Part shown: positions 32,111 to 43,200 of the stretch, in pieces
How the letters are laid out: each line of letters opens with the position of its first letter
How positions within the stretch are numbered: the first letter of the stretch is position 1
Assembly (NCBI GenBank): GCA_014885115.2
Contig: WKLE02002090.1
Span: 1 to 47,992, forward strand
Direction: 5' to 3'
Length of the DNA stretch: 47,992 nt
Origin: Asterionellopsis glacialis
Taxonomy: Eukaryota; Bacillariophyta; Plagiogrammaphyceae; Rhaphoneidales; Asterionellopsidaceae
The notes under the pieces: generated by a model
Told to the model about the DNA's origin: nothing
Databases searched by the model: none
The model's input: only the letters and a program-made list of their open reading frames with translations
Made by a program: the position numbers and the translations under genes

Positions 32111-33388
32111 CTAAAGGATGCTTTTCCCCATGAGAGATGTAAGAATCTGTAGTGCCATGGCTACGGTTTCTTTTGCCCCTTCTCCGTCCGATAGAGTCGA
32201 GTTTACTTCTACAATCTCTGCACTGGCTAGATTACCACTCGCAGCAACGGCCTCTGCCACATAATGAGCCTCTCTGTATGACAAACCTCCACGAACAGCA
32301 GTACCAGTGGCAGGAGCCAGGACTGGGTCTATAGCATCAATATCATAAGATAAGTGTAAGGGGCGATGAGGATCCTTAGTTAGCAAATGGTCGATTGCCA
32401 AATCCATTACTCGACCTATTCCATAATGATCAATATCGTGCATTGTGAAGGTACGAATACCCAACTGACGAATGGCTGCACGCTCTGCGGCGTCAACATC
32501 TCGCAGTCCAATATACACAAGGGAATCAGGTTTGAGTCTGGTTTGTATCTCGTCATGCAACCATTCAAATCCAGGAAGTTGAGAATGGTCGGGCGCCAAC
32601 CCTTCCATGAGCAAACCTATTGGCATCCCATGAAGATTTCCACTCTCACTGATAGCAGGTGTATTCAGATCTGCATGGGCGTCAACCCATATGATACCTG
32701 TATTAGGTCGTGCTCGAAGAATTCCAGCAAGAGAACCGATTCCGATCGAATGATCTCCACCCAGGATCAAAGGGAATCTTCCCTCTTTCATACTGTGCTC
32801 CACAATATCTGCCAACTTTTGAGTGCCAGGTCCCACAATTAAAGAGTTCTTGGCATTCGGTAATTGGATGCTTCCTTTTCCAACCAAAGATGCAATCGTT
32901 TCAAAATCAAGATCAGGTAGGTCTTCGACTCTCCACCCAAGTGCTGAGAGTTTCGTCAACAGTCCCGCCTCTCGTAAGAGTGTTGGACCGGCATCTGTCC
33001 CAACAAAAGGCTGGCCGTAGGTCATCGGTGCACCGATAACGGAGACTGTTTTCGGTATGGTGCAGTGTCGAAACAAATCATCCGAAACTGGCAGCATATG
33101 GTCGTGAACATTGCCAACGCCTGCACCTCCACCCCCCGCACCATCTTTGGAGTTATTTGCACCAGTTGTGGAATAAGATGAAGCAAAAAATGCTACATTA
33201 CTTCGATCTGTGTTTTGAAACAAAAAGAAAGTAAACAGAAAATATGCAATGGGTATGATGATACCGCTTTATGAGAACAAACGAATTGATGTATGATGGA
33301 TAATGACCATGAAAGTATTAGAAGTTAGCGTACCACGAACTAACTTTGCGCCTGATGGCACGAGACGGAGTCCAATTCGATGCATCAT
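32111..33388 (-). CDS. Arginase, mitochondrial-type presequence, two exons
   Basis: Exons are 33388-33334 and 33207-32111 (126-bp intron, GTACGC...CACAG, phase 1), giving 383 residues. The second exon alone lacks an ATG. Splicing adds MMHRIGLRLVPSGAKLVR, a basic amphipathic presequence that suggests mitochondrial import. An in-frame ATG at 33466 is a less likely start. Arginase signatures are GGDHSIGIGS (His171), DAHADLN (Asp194, His196, Asp198) and SYDIDAIDP (Asp307, Asp309), the Mn2+-binding set. PATGTAVRGGLSYREAHY and the late EIVEVN also fit arginase rather than agmatinase. Known: arginase hydrolyses arginine to ornithine and urea, closing the diatom ornithine-urea cycle in mitochondria. 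A Gly/Ala/Ser linker (about 30-50) separates the presequence from the enzyme. It diverges from the ChaN-like gene. Confidence 0.93.
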
Positions 33389-33793
33389 TTTGATGGGATC
33401 TTCTAGAAAAAAAGAGTGAAGAATGCGAACAGGGCGGGATGCGGTTGTCGAAAAAAGGGTGAACAAGCGAACGAAAATTCAAAAATGCGAAAAAAAAAAT
33501 CCTCAAAACAAATCAACTGAGGTCCTCGTCTAGTTACGTAGAGACTAGCGATAGTGATAACACTAAGCAAAGAAGTCTGGCCGTCCGTCTTCAACTGCCT
33601 CACCACCTCTCTTGGGCATGTCTTGTTTTTGAAGTGTACCAGGTAGAGAAACATACCGTAAACAACGTACAAGTACGTGTTTCTCAACTTGAATTACGAG
33701 AAATCTTCTCTACAGTATGCACAAAAGCTATCCGACAACTGTTTGTCAGCATCTTCCCCTTGTCACTTGCTGGTGGATTGACGTGACATCACC
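33389..33793. other. Divergent intergenic region, 405 bp
   Basis: This short region separates the divergent arginase and ChaN-like genes and should contain both promoters. It includes CGTAC/GTAC strings near 33665-33680. No gene is supported. Confidence 0.5.
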
Positions 33794-35324
33794 ATGATGT
33801 TCCGAGTTACCGGTGTTGTTTTGGCACTTATTTGCTATACTACAGAAGCCTTTGTTTTTCCTTCGCAGCCATGTAGTAAAGCTAAACAAGTTTCCAAGGA
33901 CACAACTTCTTTAATGGTTACACGCCATGAAGATAATGAGTCAGCAGAAGGAGAAAATCAACATCAACAACAAAGTAGTGGTTTCCTAACACGAAGAGAT
34001 GCCTTGAAGTTTGGGGCAGTAGTTGGAACAACTTTGACTTCATTTGCAGATACAAGTTTTGCGGCCGGTGCAAATGACGCATTCAGTCCTGCCAAGCGCG
34101 CTACAGCATACCGAGTAGATACAACCATCCCACCTACTCTTCTTCCGCTTGATGCACGCAAGGAAACATCAATCCTAAAGGGTCTTGGAAAAGGTTCGGG
34201 GACAAGCAAGGACGCTATTTTTGATGATTCCGTAAATTTAAATAACCTTTTGCAAAAGATTGTGTACGGGACTGCCGATGCAGTATCAAGTGTGGTAAAC
34301 CCTCAACCCGAAGTATCCAAATCAGGTCCAGGGTATGCTTCATTTGTTTGTTTGGGAGTACCAGCCGATACAAGTAGTACAGATATTGATTTGAGTTTAA
34401 GCCTGTTATCACCTATTGTACAACCACGTAAATCAACAAATTTAGATACTGCATTGGGTTTAACTATTGCACCGCTTAGTACGCAGAGTGCTCTTGATGC
34501 TTATGTTCAGGGAGGACAAAGTGAGCTTGATCTTTTGGACGTGTTAGCAAAGGCAGGAGTTTCGGAAAGTGCTTCTCAACTGTATTTGCCCTTGATGCAA
34601 TTTGCAAAACAAAATTCATTAAAACTTTTGGCAATGGCACCCGAGGTTGATGATGTAAAAACTGTTCGTTCAGAAGGTTTACAGAATGTTGATGTAAGCC
34701 GTCGTTCACAATATGTGGTTGATGCAGAAGGATTCATTCAACAAACGCAAGACCCCAAGTTCCGCTTATTTACAGAAAGATCACTTTTGAAGGATTTCAA
34801 TCCTGTTGATGAAAAAGATGGAAATCAGGGAAATTATTTTGCTGAACGAATCCTTGTACATGAAACTGCTGCCAGTATTGCTGCGACCTATGCTGCCAAA
34901 CGACCCGAATCGCTGGTAGCTCTTGTGGCACCTACTCCTGATTTACGTTTCCTTGGCGGTATTAATGGTCGTATTCCACGCATCTGTAACTTTTTAAATA
35001 AAGAAGACAACAAAGTAAACGATGATGCTGTTACCACAATTCTTTTGAACCCTACAGCAAAGGTACGTTGATGGTTTGCACATGTTTCCTGTATTGAAAT
35101 GCGCAATCCCTTCTTTTTGCCTCTTCTGACATTTCAATTCAATCTGCTTTTTTTGTGCACTATTCCCCATTCAATAGGAGACGTTATCTAAAAGTCGATA
35201 CATAAGGCTTGAGATTGGCACTGCACCAGAAAATTGGACTTATCAATCGAAAGTTGCTGACTACCTATGGTTCTCTACAGTTCCAAAGGTGAACATGATC
35301 CCGAGACTAATGAACCCTCGGTAA
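33794..35324 (+). CDS. Thylakoid-lumen ChaN-like (haem-binding/TIKI superfamily) protein, two exons
   Basis: Exons are 33794-35062 and 35178-35324 (115-bp intron GTACGT...AATAG, phase 0), giving 471 residues. The N-terminus is tripartite: a signal peptide ending in TEAF (diatom plastid Phe motif, about residue 20), a stroma-type linker, and a twin-arginine signal (TRRDALKFGAVVG, R67-R68) ending in SFAAG near 90. This predicts delivery to the thylakoid lumen by the Tat pathway. The mature part resembles the ChaN/DUF399 family: LGLTIAPLSTQSALDAYVQG, LYLPLMQFAKQNSLKLLAMA, a GLQNVD segment and RILVHETAASIAATYAAKRP. LVALVAPTPDLRF leads into NGRIPRICNFLN. Known: bacterial ChaN binds haem; the plastid function is unclear. 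The second exon (ETLSKSRYIRLEIGTAPENW) adds a plant/alga-type C-terminus. It diverges from arginase. Confidence 0.8.
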
Positions 35325-35590
35325 TTAGTATGTATCACCAAACGAATTTAGCGTGGTAGTAGCAAGTAAAAAATAATAAGGAACACGCAAGCGCATTACA
35401 AAATCAAAAAATCTACCTAGCAGTTATACTATACATCCGCTGGCTATTGGATTTGAACCATATGCCTTTGATCTTTTCACCAAGCACAGAGTATACAATT
35501 ATCTCTCTGCCTCTCCATCACAAATTCATCGAATTCCACACCCAGGCCGTGTATGGGGCTTCCCATTATTTCTATTCTATCTCTTTCTCT

Positions 35591-37678
35591 TCATTTTTCT
35601 GTTGAGCGCCGCCCACGCTTCCGTCTTCGCGTTGTTAAACATTCAGCACACTTACTCGCATCAAGCTCGTTCAAGAATGTGCATCTGTGACATGCCCATT
35701 TACTAGCACTGTCATCTTGCTGCATTGCATTGGTACTAGTGGAGCCATTTTCACCTCTTGATTTCTGACGTTGGCTTCCTTTGTTGGACTTCTTCCGTCC
35801 ATTAGTGGAGGAATGTTTCCGCCGTACTTCCCATAAGGCTTTGTATGTCTTATCCATGGCTATCTTGTCTCCGGCGTCATACCACATCCCTGTAGACTCT
35901 TCTCTGGCTAAAAAACGACCAGGAGGATGTACTGACCGAACGATTTGTATAATTTCATTACATATTTGCCTTGCCTCGTCTCCAGACGCATTCATAAACC
36001 TGTTTTTCCTTTCGTCCACCAAGGATAGATACCAACTATTCCCCGGATGGTCACCAACTTGGTGTTTTTTCAGTTGACGACCAAGGAGTACATCATGCTC
36101 ATTTGGAACCCAAATATCAGCTTCTGACATAGTACTGCTTCCCTGCTCAGCTCTCTTGCAAGATTTATTTCTTGCGACGAGCGTTTCTACTTCTTTGTAT
36201 AATTCGCCATAGTTCCATTCGCATATTGTCCCGTCGCGACAAAGAGTCACAAGAGACTCGTTGTCACGACGAACTAATGTACTCACTGCAGCACTCTGTA
36301 CTTTCATCTGCCTACGCTTTGGTTGCTTTACAGGAGGATATAGTCGACCAGGATGAGCATTCACGATCCCTATAAGACTTCCTGAGGTCAAATTCCATCC
36401 CTTGATGTGTCCATCACCACCACATGTCAACAATACATTACCGGACACTTGGATCGTTTCAATGGTACCGCTATGTGCATTCTCGATAGACTTTTGTGTT
36501 ACAAAGAAGCGCTCACCTACCATGGCCACTTTTCTGATGCAAAGTTTCCCTGTATTTGTGCCCATGACAAGCCGGTTACTGGTTTGGTGTGCAAATTTCA
36601 TACGGGTGACAATATTTTCGGATAATCCTTTGTGATCCACACCACAGAGTTTAAAGTCTTCACATACTTGTCGTTCCCAAAACGATATTGATCCATTTTC
36701 ACCGATACAGAAGAGTGACCTTCCATTTAAGCGAGTTGAACAAAGGCTGAAGCACGATTCTCTCTCCGCAACTAGCTTTGGTTCATCCAATGATCCAGTG
36801 CTGGAATGTGGATAGTAGTAAATCTGCCCAGCGACACATCCACTGACTAGGCAATACGTCTCACAATCATCCAATGGTAGAAGAGTTAGGGCCGATACTT
36901 CGTTGGAATGAACAAGATCCGCAATCGACTTTGTGGTAAATGTGTGCTTCCCGTTGTCCCCTACGTCAACCTGTACGGCCATGACTGTTCCAATAGCAAG
37001 TCCGACAAAGAGAAAATAGGAGGAAGAACCATTTACTCGTTCGGGCATTGCCACTGCAAGAACCCGAGAATCAGCAGCATCACCAGCAACCACTTGAAAG
37101 AGTGGGGCATCATCAGTAGAACTGCCTGAAGCTGGAAGTTTTCGATCATCATCTTCGTTCTTTTCTTCTAACAATGCATCTATAGAAGGTGCTGTACGGA
37201 TCCCATTAAAGTCACCTGTAATTATTACTGGACCGGTAGGTAACTCTTGACATGAAAAATATCCAATGCAGTGCGCAACATCTACTGTATGATTTAAATG
37301 CGGAGAGTCGTACAGTATGGCCTCTGCCTCTTCTGTACTTGACAATACTCCAATACTTTTTCGCCGGGATTGATCTAAAGGGTTTTTCTTCTCGAGATCA
37401 GCAGCATACCGCAAGCACTGTCGAAGTCTATGTAATGATTCGTACTTCTCCCTACCTCCCGAAAGAAAGCCCCGATCACACTGCCCATAAGATTGTTCGT
37501 AAAGCTTGTCAAAGAGACGCGAGGAAGCCTTTACATCATAAACACAATGGCAGACTCTTCTCGAGGTTAGCGCGAATCGTGCAAGACACGGTGCAGATGG
37601 AACGAAGGATAGAATATGGTGAAGCACATCATCGTTCAAATCATCAATAGACGCATTAGCAGCGTATTCCGACATCAT
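35591..37678 (-). CDS. F-box/WD40 protein with DUF6824-like domain and RanBP2-type zinc finger
   Basis: A single exon encodes 695 residues (two adjacent ATGs at the start). An F-box (about 11-55, LNDDVLHHILSFVPSAPCLA) is followed by a WD40-like propeller (about 220-500; clearest blade VLLTCGGDGHIKGWNLTSG). A segment at about 520-612 (VPNEHDVLLGRQLKKHQVGD, HPGNSWYLSLVDERKNRF) then matches DUF6824, which I know as a diatom-expanded domain. It is followed by a Lys/Ser linker and a RanBP2 zinc finger (about 658-680, WACHRCTFLNELDASKCAEC). Known: F-box proteins link substrates to SCF ubiquitin ligases, and RanBP2 fingers of this type can bind ubiquitin or RNA. Inferred: a substrate-recognition subunit, perhaps nuclear. 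Stop codons of this gene and the ChaN-like gene are 266 bp apart (convergent). Confidence 0.85.
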   Translation of the reverse strand: MMSEYAANASIDDLNDDVLHHILSFVPSAPCLARFALTSRRVCHCVYDVKASSRLFDKLYEQSYGQCDRGFLSGGREKYESLHRLRQCLRYAADLEKKNPLDQSRRKSIGVLSSTEEAEAILYDSPHLNHTVDVAHCIGYFSCQELPTGPVIITGDFNGIRTAPSIDALLEEKNEDDDRKLPASGSSTDDAPLFQVVAGDAADSRVLAVAMPERVNGSSSYFLFVGLAIGTVMAVQVDVGDNGKHTFTTKSIADLVHSNEVSALTLLPLDDCETYCLVSGCVAGQIYYYPHSSTGSLDEPKLVAERESCFSLCSTRLNGRSLFCIGENGSISFWERQVCEDFKLCGVDHKGLSENIVTRMKFAHQTSNRLVMGTNTGKLCIRKVAMVGERFFVTQKSIENAHSGTIETIQVSGNVLLTCGGDGHIKGWNLTSGSLIGIVNAHPGRLYPPVKQPKRRQMKVQSAAVSTLVRRDNESLVTLCRDGTICEWNYGELYKEVETLVARNKSCKRAEQGSSTMSEADIWVPNEHDVLLGRQLKKHQVGDHPGNSWYLSLVDERKNRFMNASGDEARQICNEIIQIVRSVHPPGRFLAREESTGMWYDAGDKIAMDKTYKALWEVRRKHSSTNGRKKSNKGSQRQKSRGENGSTSTNAMQQDDSASKWACHRCTFLNELDASKCAECLTTRRRKRGRRSTEK

Positions 37679-38953
37679 GCCAACAGCACTAACTGCTACT
37701 GTGTCAAAGTTCCAGCTTCATCGCAAGGGGCTGCGAAAGGCTTCGGTCTCATGTGATTATTATGATCAACTTATGCCAGTGTCGGTACCGTACATACCAG
37801 TACTACCGGTATGGTGCTCGTACGAAACATCATGTTGTTGTAATTTCTCTGATTCCGCTTCATCCGGGTCCCTGTGGTGGACAGAAAAACACCAAATAAT
37901 AATGTAGATTTTACTGTAAACTGATTCGACCGTTGTACGTAAAAGTACCTATAGAGAGCACTACTGACTGTCTTTACCTGGAAGTATACCAAAGGACTAC
38001 TGGTAAGGGTACTGTACTACCCTTCCTGGCCAATTATTTATTAATATTTCAAGCTGTATTTCATAGGACTTCCTTGAACGGTAAAACTACTGAGTCCAAA
38101 CTACCCGTACTTTTATTACAGTACGACTACAATGATTCATAGGGTATTTCTCTCTAGTCACACAATTACAGTACTTGTTTTTACTGTATGTACTCGCGGA
38201 CTCTCATTGGTTTCCTTCTACTGCTAAAAAAGCCTCGGTCCTTTCATATCGATGAAAAATGGATTTAAGATTATTGTATCAAAACTTAAGTCCAAACATT
38301 GTCATTGAAGTGAGTAGGACCTACTTCAGCCGGATGTCTCGTCCTATAGGTCCTGAGAGATCTTATTTTATATAACAATATCATGATAGCTTACATAAAT
38401 GTTGTACATCTTTACAATTTTCAACAGTAGTATACGACGTTTGATTCAAGAAAAGGGGTACCTGGTATAGTACTATTGGACGCCGTTATATGAAGAACAT
38501 GAAGAGTGATATTGGATCGAAATCAGAACGGGAAGGTTCTTTTTCCCTTCATGGTATTTCCAATAAATTACAAGTACTGTAGGATACTTACTGTACCAGG
38601 TACCGTACATTAATTTGTGATTGGGGCACGGCGATTCATTTACTTACAAAGAGAGGTTTAAGTTTTGACTTTCTGTTTAATGAGACAAAATTACGTCACT
38701 CCATGTTTCGAAGAGCTCCATTGCGTCGCATAACCCATAAAACGCAAATATAAAAATATGGCTCTTTTCGAACGGAGTGACATTGAACCTGCGCATTGTT
38801 CATACAGTGGAAATGCGAATCATATAAAAACAGAGGAACCTAAAGATGAATGGGAATCGCGTCTATTTTCTTCAAAGACTCCTTCCGAATCACTTTCATA
38901 ATTTTTGTAGCACACCCTAAAGCAAAAAAATTAACAGCCCAACATTTGTAAGC
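37679..38953. other. Intergenic stretch unusually rich in GTAC
   Basis: No gene is supported. Between about 37783 and 38608 I count 19 GTAC tetramers in roughly 830 bp, against about 3 expected by chance. They are often in contexts such as TACTGTAC, GGTACC and CCGTAC. Both flanking genes point away from the region, so it may be a shared regulatory zone. Confidence 0.55.
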
Positions 38954-39850
38954 ATGAACGTCGGTCGCCACTGTTTGTTATCACCAAGCATGTGTACCTC
39001 TCATTCTCGTGTTTCCGAGTTAAATGATTTGGCATCGCCTAATGAGAGCGTTATCTTATCTCAAAAGGATAAATTGAAGACAGTTCACTCAATCATGCCT
39101 GAATATCTGTTTCCAACGATGGTGGATGTCCTTGATATTCAACCTGCACCTTTGTCCGATTCAGTTTCAAAAAATATCTGCAGTAAATCACCAAAGAATT
39201 CTCTAGTTCGTCATGTCAGTTTTCACTCTTCGAACGGTGATGACAACGACTGGGAAGAAAACTTTCTTGACGAATTACTGAGTCTTGACTTCATGTCTGA
39301 CAAAGAAATGATGACGGATTGCTCAGAAAATTATTTCGAGCCAATGCCCCTGAAGGAATCATCGCTGCCTCGAGTTCGATCTGAGGCCAATATTGAAGTT
39401 AAAATCAAGCGCAATCAGAACATCCCAATAAGCAACGTCCACAAATCACCAACACAAAGCTCTAGTGAAAGCGCAACTTCCTATACGTTACAATGGGATA
39501 ATGAAATTAGGGATGGGAGTCAGCAATTTCACCACAGTGGCGCAATTGATGCCGCCCTTTCTGATTTTGACAAAGTTGTTCTACCCTCATTCAGGGAAAA
39601 GACGCTTCATGACTTTGAGGCCAAACCATCCACGTATACTGAAATGTCAGGTGCAATGGAAAATTTAAGAATTAAGCACAAAAAACTTGTAGTATCGTTT
39701 CGCCGGGTTATGAAAAGGAGCCCAAAAAGTCAAAAAAAGTCTTGGAGATTGAAAAAAAGCTACATCCTATCTACAAACGACACTTCGACATTATTAGAGA
39801 AAGCGCTCATTCTAGGAAAGAGATCATCGCCTTTACTAGAAAATAAATGA
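38954..39850 (+). CDS. Hypothetical 298-residue protein, disordered with basic C-terminus
   Basis: A single ORF runs from ATG to TGA. No domain is recognised. The N-terminal half is Ser/Asp-rich with an acidic patch (DDNDWEENFLDELLSLDF, about 95-115) that could form an amphipathic interaction helix. A basic region at about 235-270 (RIKHKKLVVSFRRVMKRSPK, then QKKSWRLKKS) looks like a nuclear-localisation or nucleic-acid-binding patch. It may be a regulatory protein; that is inference from composition. Its promoter would be the GTAC-rich stretch upstream. A shadow frame at 39465-39668 is not supported. Confidence 0.55.
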   Translation: MNVGRHCLLSPSMCTSHSRVSELNDLASPNESVILSQKDKLKTVHSIMPEYLFPTMVDVLDIQPAPLSDSVSKNICSKSPKNSLVRHVSFHSSNGDDNDWEENFLDELLSLDFMSDKEMMTDCSENYFEPMPLKESSLPRVRSEANIEVKIKRNQNIPISNVHKSPTQSSSESATSYTLQWDNEIRDGSQQFHHSGAIDAALSDFDKVVLPSFREKTLHDFEAKPSTYTEMSGAMENLRIKHKKLVVSFRRVMKRSPKSQKKSWRLKKSYILSTNDTSTLLEKALILGKRSSPLLENK

Positions 39851-40247
39851 AAAAGGCTCCTTAAACCTATTTTTACTGGAATACCTGGTCAAATGCCCTT
39901 GAAAGGGTTCGGGACGCTTCTACATCACGTGAAACCAGATTTTACATCAAAATTATTCACAAATATTCTGTGCCTGTCATCTCGTTGTTACCAACGTTAG
40001 AAAATAACATGATTTTCAGAAAGGGAAAAAAAGGAAATGTTACAGTACACAGAAATAAATTTTGATTTTTGTTGCTCTTGTCTATCTCAACTTATTTGAG
40101 TGTTATTATTACATTATTTTTTATTTACTTCTACTGGAGCAAATGTACAATAGGCTCGGTTAAAGGGCAGACGCGCAAATTTTGAAAAAGTTTTGGTATT
40201 GCGCCTGCGCGGTCAGTCCTTGCGAATAAAAATTTGAACTTGAAATA
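39851..40247. other. Short intergenic region
   Basis: These 397 bp between two co-directional genes are A+T-rich. I see no gene or structured element in them. They should contain the 3' end of the upstream gene and the promoter of the TTI1-like gene. Confidence 0.5.
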
Positions 40248-43200
40248 ATGTTTTTTTTTGTGTTAGTTGTCTTTTGGGGGGTGGATAGAATGCTTCTGAA
40301 AACTCAAGACCAAAAGACGACCTTCCCATGGACCATGAAAGACATGAGCGGTATGTACGACCGCGACAGTCCCGCTGCCAAAGAGCTATTTTTTAGGCTT
40401 GATCCTATTCTTCGACTGCTCTTGGCATCTTTAGAAAGTTACAATGAAATTGATCAATCTGCAAACTCATCAGAAGAAAGAATCCTTGGCTTTCTTCGAA
40501 CTCAGACCAAACTCATGTCCGTTCTTCAAAACGCTTTGACGACTGCCACTTCACCTTCAACTGCAATTTCGAATCGTTCGAATGTTGCAGCTGGATTGGT
40601 AGCGGTTGCAGATTATATATTGCTCCCTCTTGTTTTAATTCTGGAGAGATCGCCCAAACCTGTTTCGGAAAATTGTGGAGCAACAAGTCTAAGTGTACGT
40701 CGGAGTGAGGAACAAAAATCAGTTGAAACGGCAGCACAGACTTTGAGTTTCTTCTTGCAGTGTATACGTCCAATAGCACATGTGGAGATACAAAATAACC
40801 CCAATAATAGTATACAAGCAGAGAATGAAATGCCGCTTCTACCGTCCAAGTTGGTTGTTCGATGTTTAGTAGCATGTACAACAGCCTTACCAATGGAACT
40901 GCAGAAGAGACGGAATTCCGATGCACTTGACAAGGGTGAAGCCTGTACAGAAGCAATATTTTCGTGCACGCAGCAACTGGTTGTGCATCATGCAAACAGT
41001 CCTTTGGCTGAAGAGTTGGTAGAGGAGATTGGGAATGCACTTAATGGTGCGCTTGTGGCAAGGATAGCTCATTGTTGTACCACAATCTTGACTGCTCATT
41101 TGACGACAACTGAAAATTCGGACGGGTCTCATAAAACAACAAATTCTGAATTACCTGACGTACGTCTATGTACCCAAGCTCTAAAGACTCTGGGATCTTT
41201 CATGGATCATGTTCCAGTCGTCAAGGCATGGAGAGCGCTTTTTCCGGGTTGTTTTGCAGTAAGTAAACCTAGTCCATTCACGACTTTGGTCTAAACTTCC
41301 TTTGGTGTTCACCCTTGATGCTCTTATTACTTACTACACTGCTATAGGGAATATATCGATTTATCTTAAGTCAACTTCGGTTGACTACTCACAAACTGAC
41401 CGCCGATGCTGTTGGTACAATGACCAAGTTGCTCTTGTTAACATTAAGTGAGCCTCAGGGTGGGGCTGTTGAAGGGAGGTCAGAAGATTACGATGTATTA
41501 GGTCAAATCCAAGCACTTGCACAAAAGGCTTCCACGAGCAAAGATATGCCAACTATGCAAAAAGCATTGCCAGACGAGAAGGATGAAGATGGATTTAAGG
41601 AAGAAATCAACAATCGCCTCCCAGCCCCACTTTCGGTGGTTGTAAATCTTTTGTCATCTGGAAAATCTTTCAAAGTACGACTTTCAGCCACTACCCTTTG
41701 TAGCGCAATTCTTTTGCACACTCGCAGTATTTGGACAATCGAAAACTGGGAGCACATAGAAGTTACATCTATGGAGTGTTGCCTTTCGTTGCTACATGAC
41801 AGTAACCGTAAGCATATGTTTCGCTACAAGTCAATACTGTACTGGACTTTGAAAATGCCGAATTTGTCTTACATTTACACCCTTGCTTCTTTTTTCGTTT
41901 CTTAGAGGATGTTGTTTCATCTGCAAAATCCGTTTTAAAAGGCTATAAGCAAAAAATAGGCTTAGCGCAGTGGTCTGAACATATTAGTACGACGATCGCA
42001 CCACGAATTGTCGATGTTATGAATAGTTTACCAGCGCTTTGCATGAGCAGGAAAGAATCCGAACTGCGGTCACGGCTTCAACTAATTGATGGTTATTTAT
42101 TTCTTGCTGTCGATGATGGTGACAATTCTAAAGCTAATGCGATAGCTGCGTCGCTTGCTTCTAGCAGTGTCTCGAGCAGCATTCAGAAAAATCTGAGAGG
42201 TATGATACATGTTTGGAGTCGCATGCCTGAAAAGTAGTTTGAGTCTCTTCTCACATTTTCCACCTCCTTTCGATACTACTTCTTAAGTTTTATTTGATGT
42301 GGATTTTGACTCTATTCAGTTTTCTCCCCGAATAAAGTCGGCTTCTTTGATATCTAAAACATCAATAATTCCGCGCGATTCTTTCCGTTTTCGCCACATG
42401 ACAGATGAGACAGCAATTGTGGCTAAAACTATGGTACATACCCTCAGTAAAGTGCTCTGTCACAAACATACTGCGCTGTTTGTTGATAGCATTATTTCAG
42501 ATCTCCTCCACGCACGCACTGAAATCAAGAATGAGCAACTGCATATTGATTGGTTACATGGCTGGGTGGGATCGGCCCTTGTCGCCAATGAGATGCTCTT
42601 TGGCTTGTCCAATAAAGAGACTTCATTAGATGAAAAGAAACGCAAAAAGCAACGGCGAATACTGAAAGCTTTAGCATCCTCGGTCATCCCTGTAGTAACG
42701 AGTGGACCTCTTTGGAATCTTCCAACAACTAGTAACCAACTAGTTCACCCAATCCAAGGTGATGAAATCGTATATTCTCGGCAGGTTGTACTCAAAAGTG
42801 GTGAATACTCAGTGGATCTGATGAAAGGAAATGCGGTGATGGTATGCTCTTTGTTGGGCCTGATTGGTACATTGGCGCAGCTTCTTCAAAAAGAAACCTG
42901 TGTACTCTTATCCGTGCTACTACACCCGTTGTTTGAACGGGCAAGTTACAACAATCACTCTCAAGTGCAAGGTACAGCAATCGGAGTCCTTGGCAATGTT
43001 GCTTCTGCTTGTGGCGTGTCATCTGTTTCAGATTTAGTGAACAATAACTTCGATTATTTATTTGGGACTATGCTTGATCAGCTAAGGAACGGAAGTGGCC
43101 AATACTTTGGAGATGACGTTGGACCATATCTCTCTTCGTACCCAAGTGTTGTTGAGGTAGTGCTCCAAAATGCAATTGCTGGGGCGAATCCCGAAGAGAA

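Noticed and set aside
35420..35520. tRNA-like T-loop string on the minus strand (GGTTCAAATCC)
   Set aside because: The T-stem has mismatches and no matching acceptor or D-arm could be folded upstream, so I do not call a tRNA.
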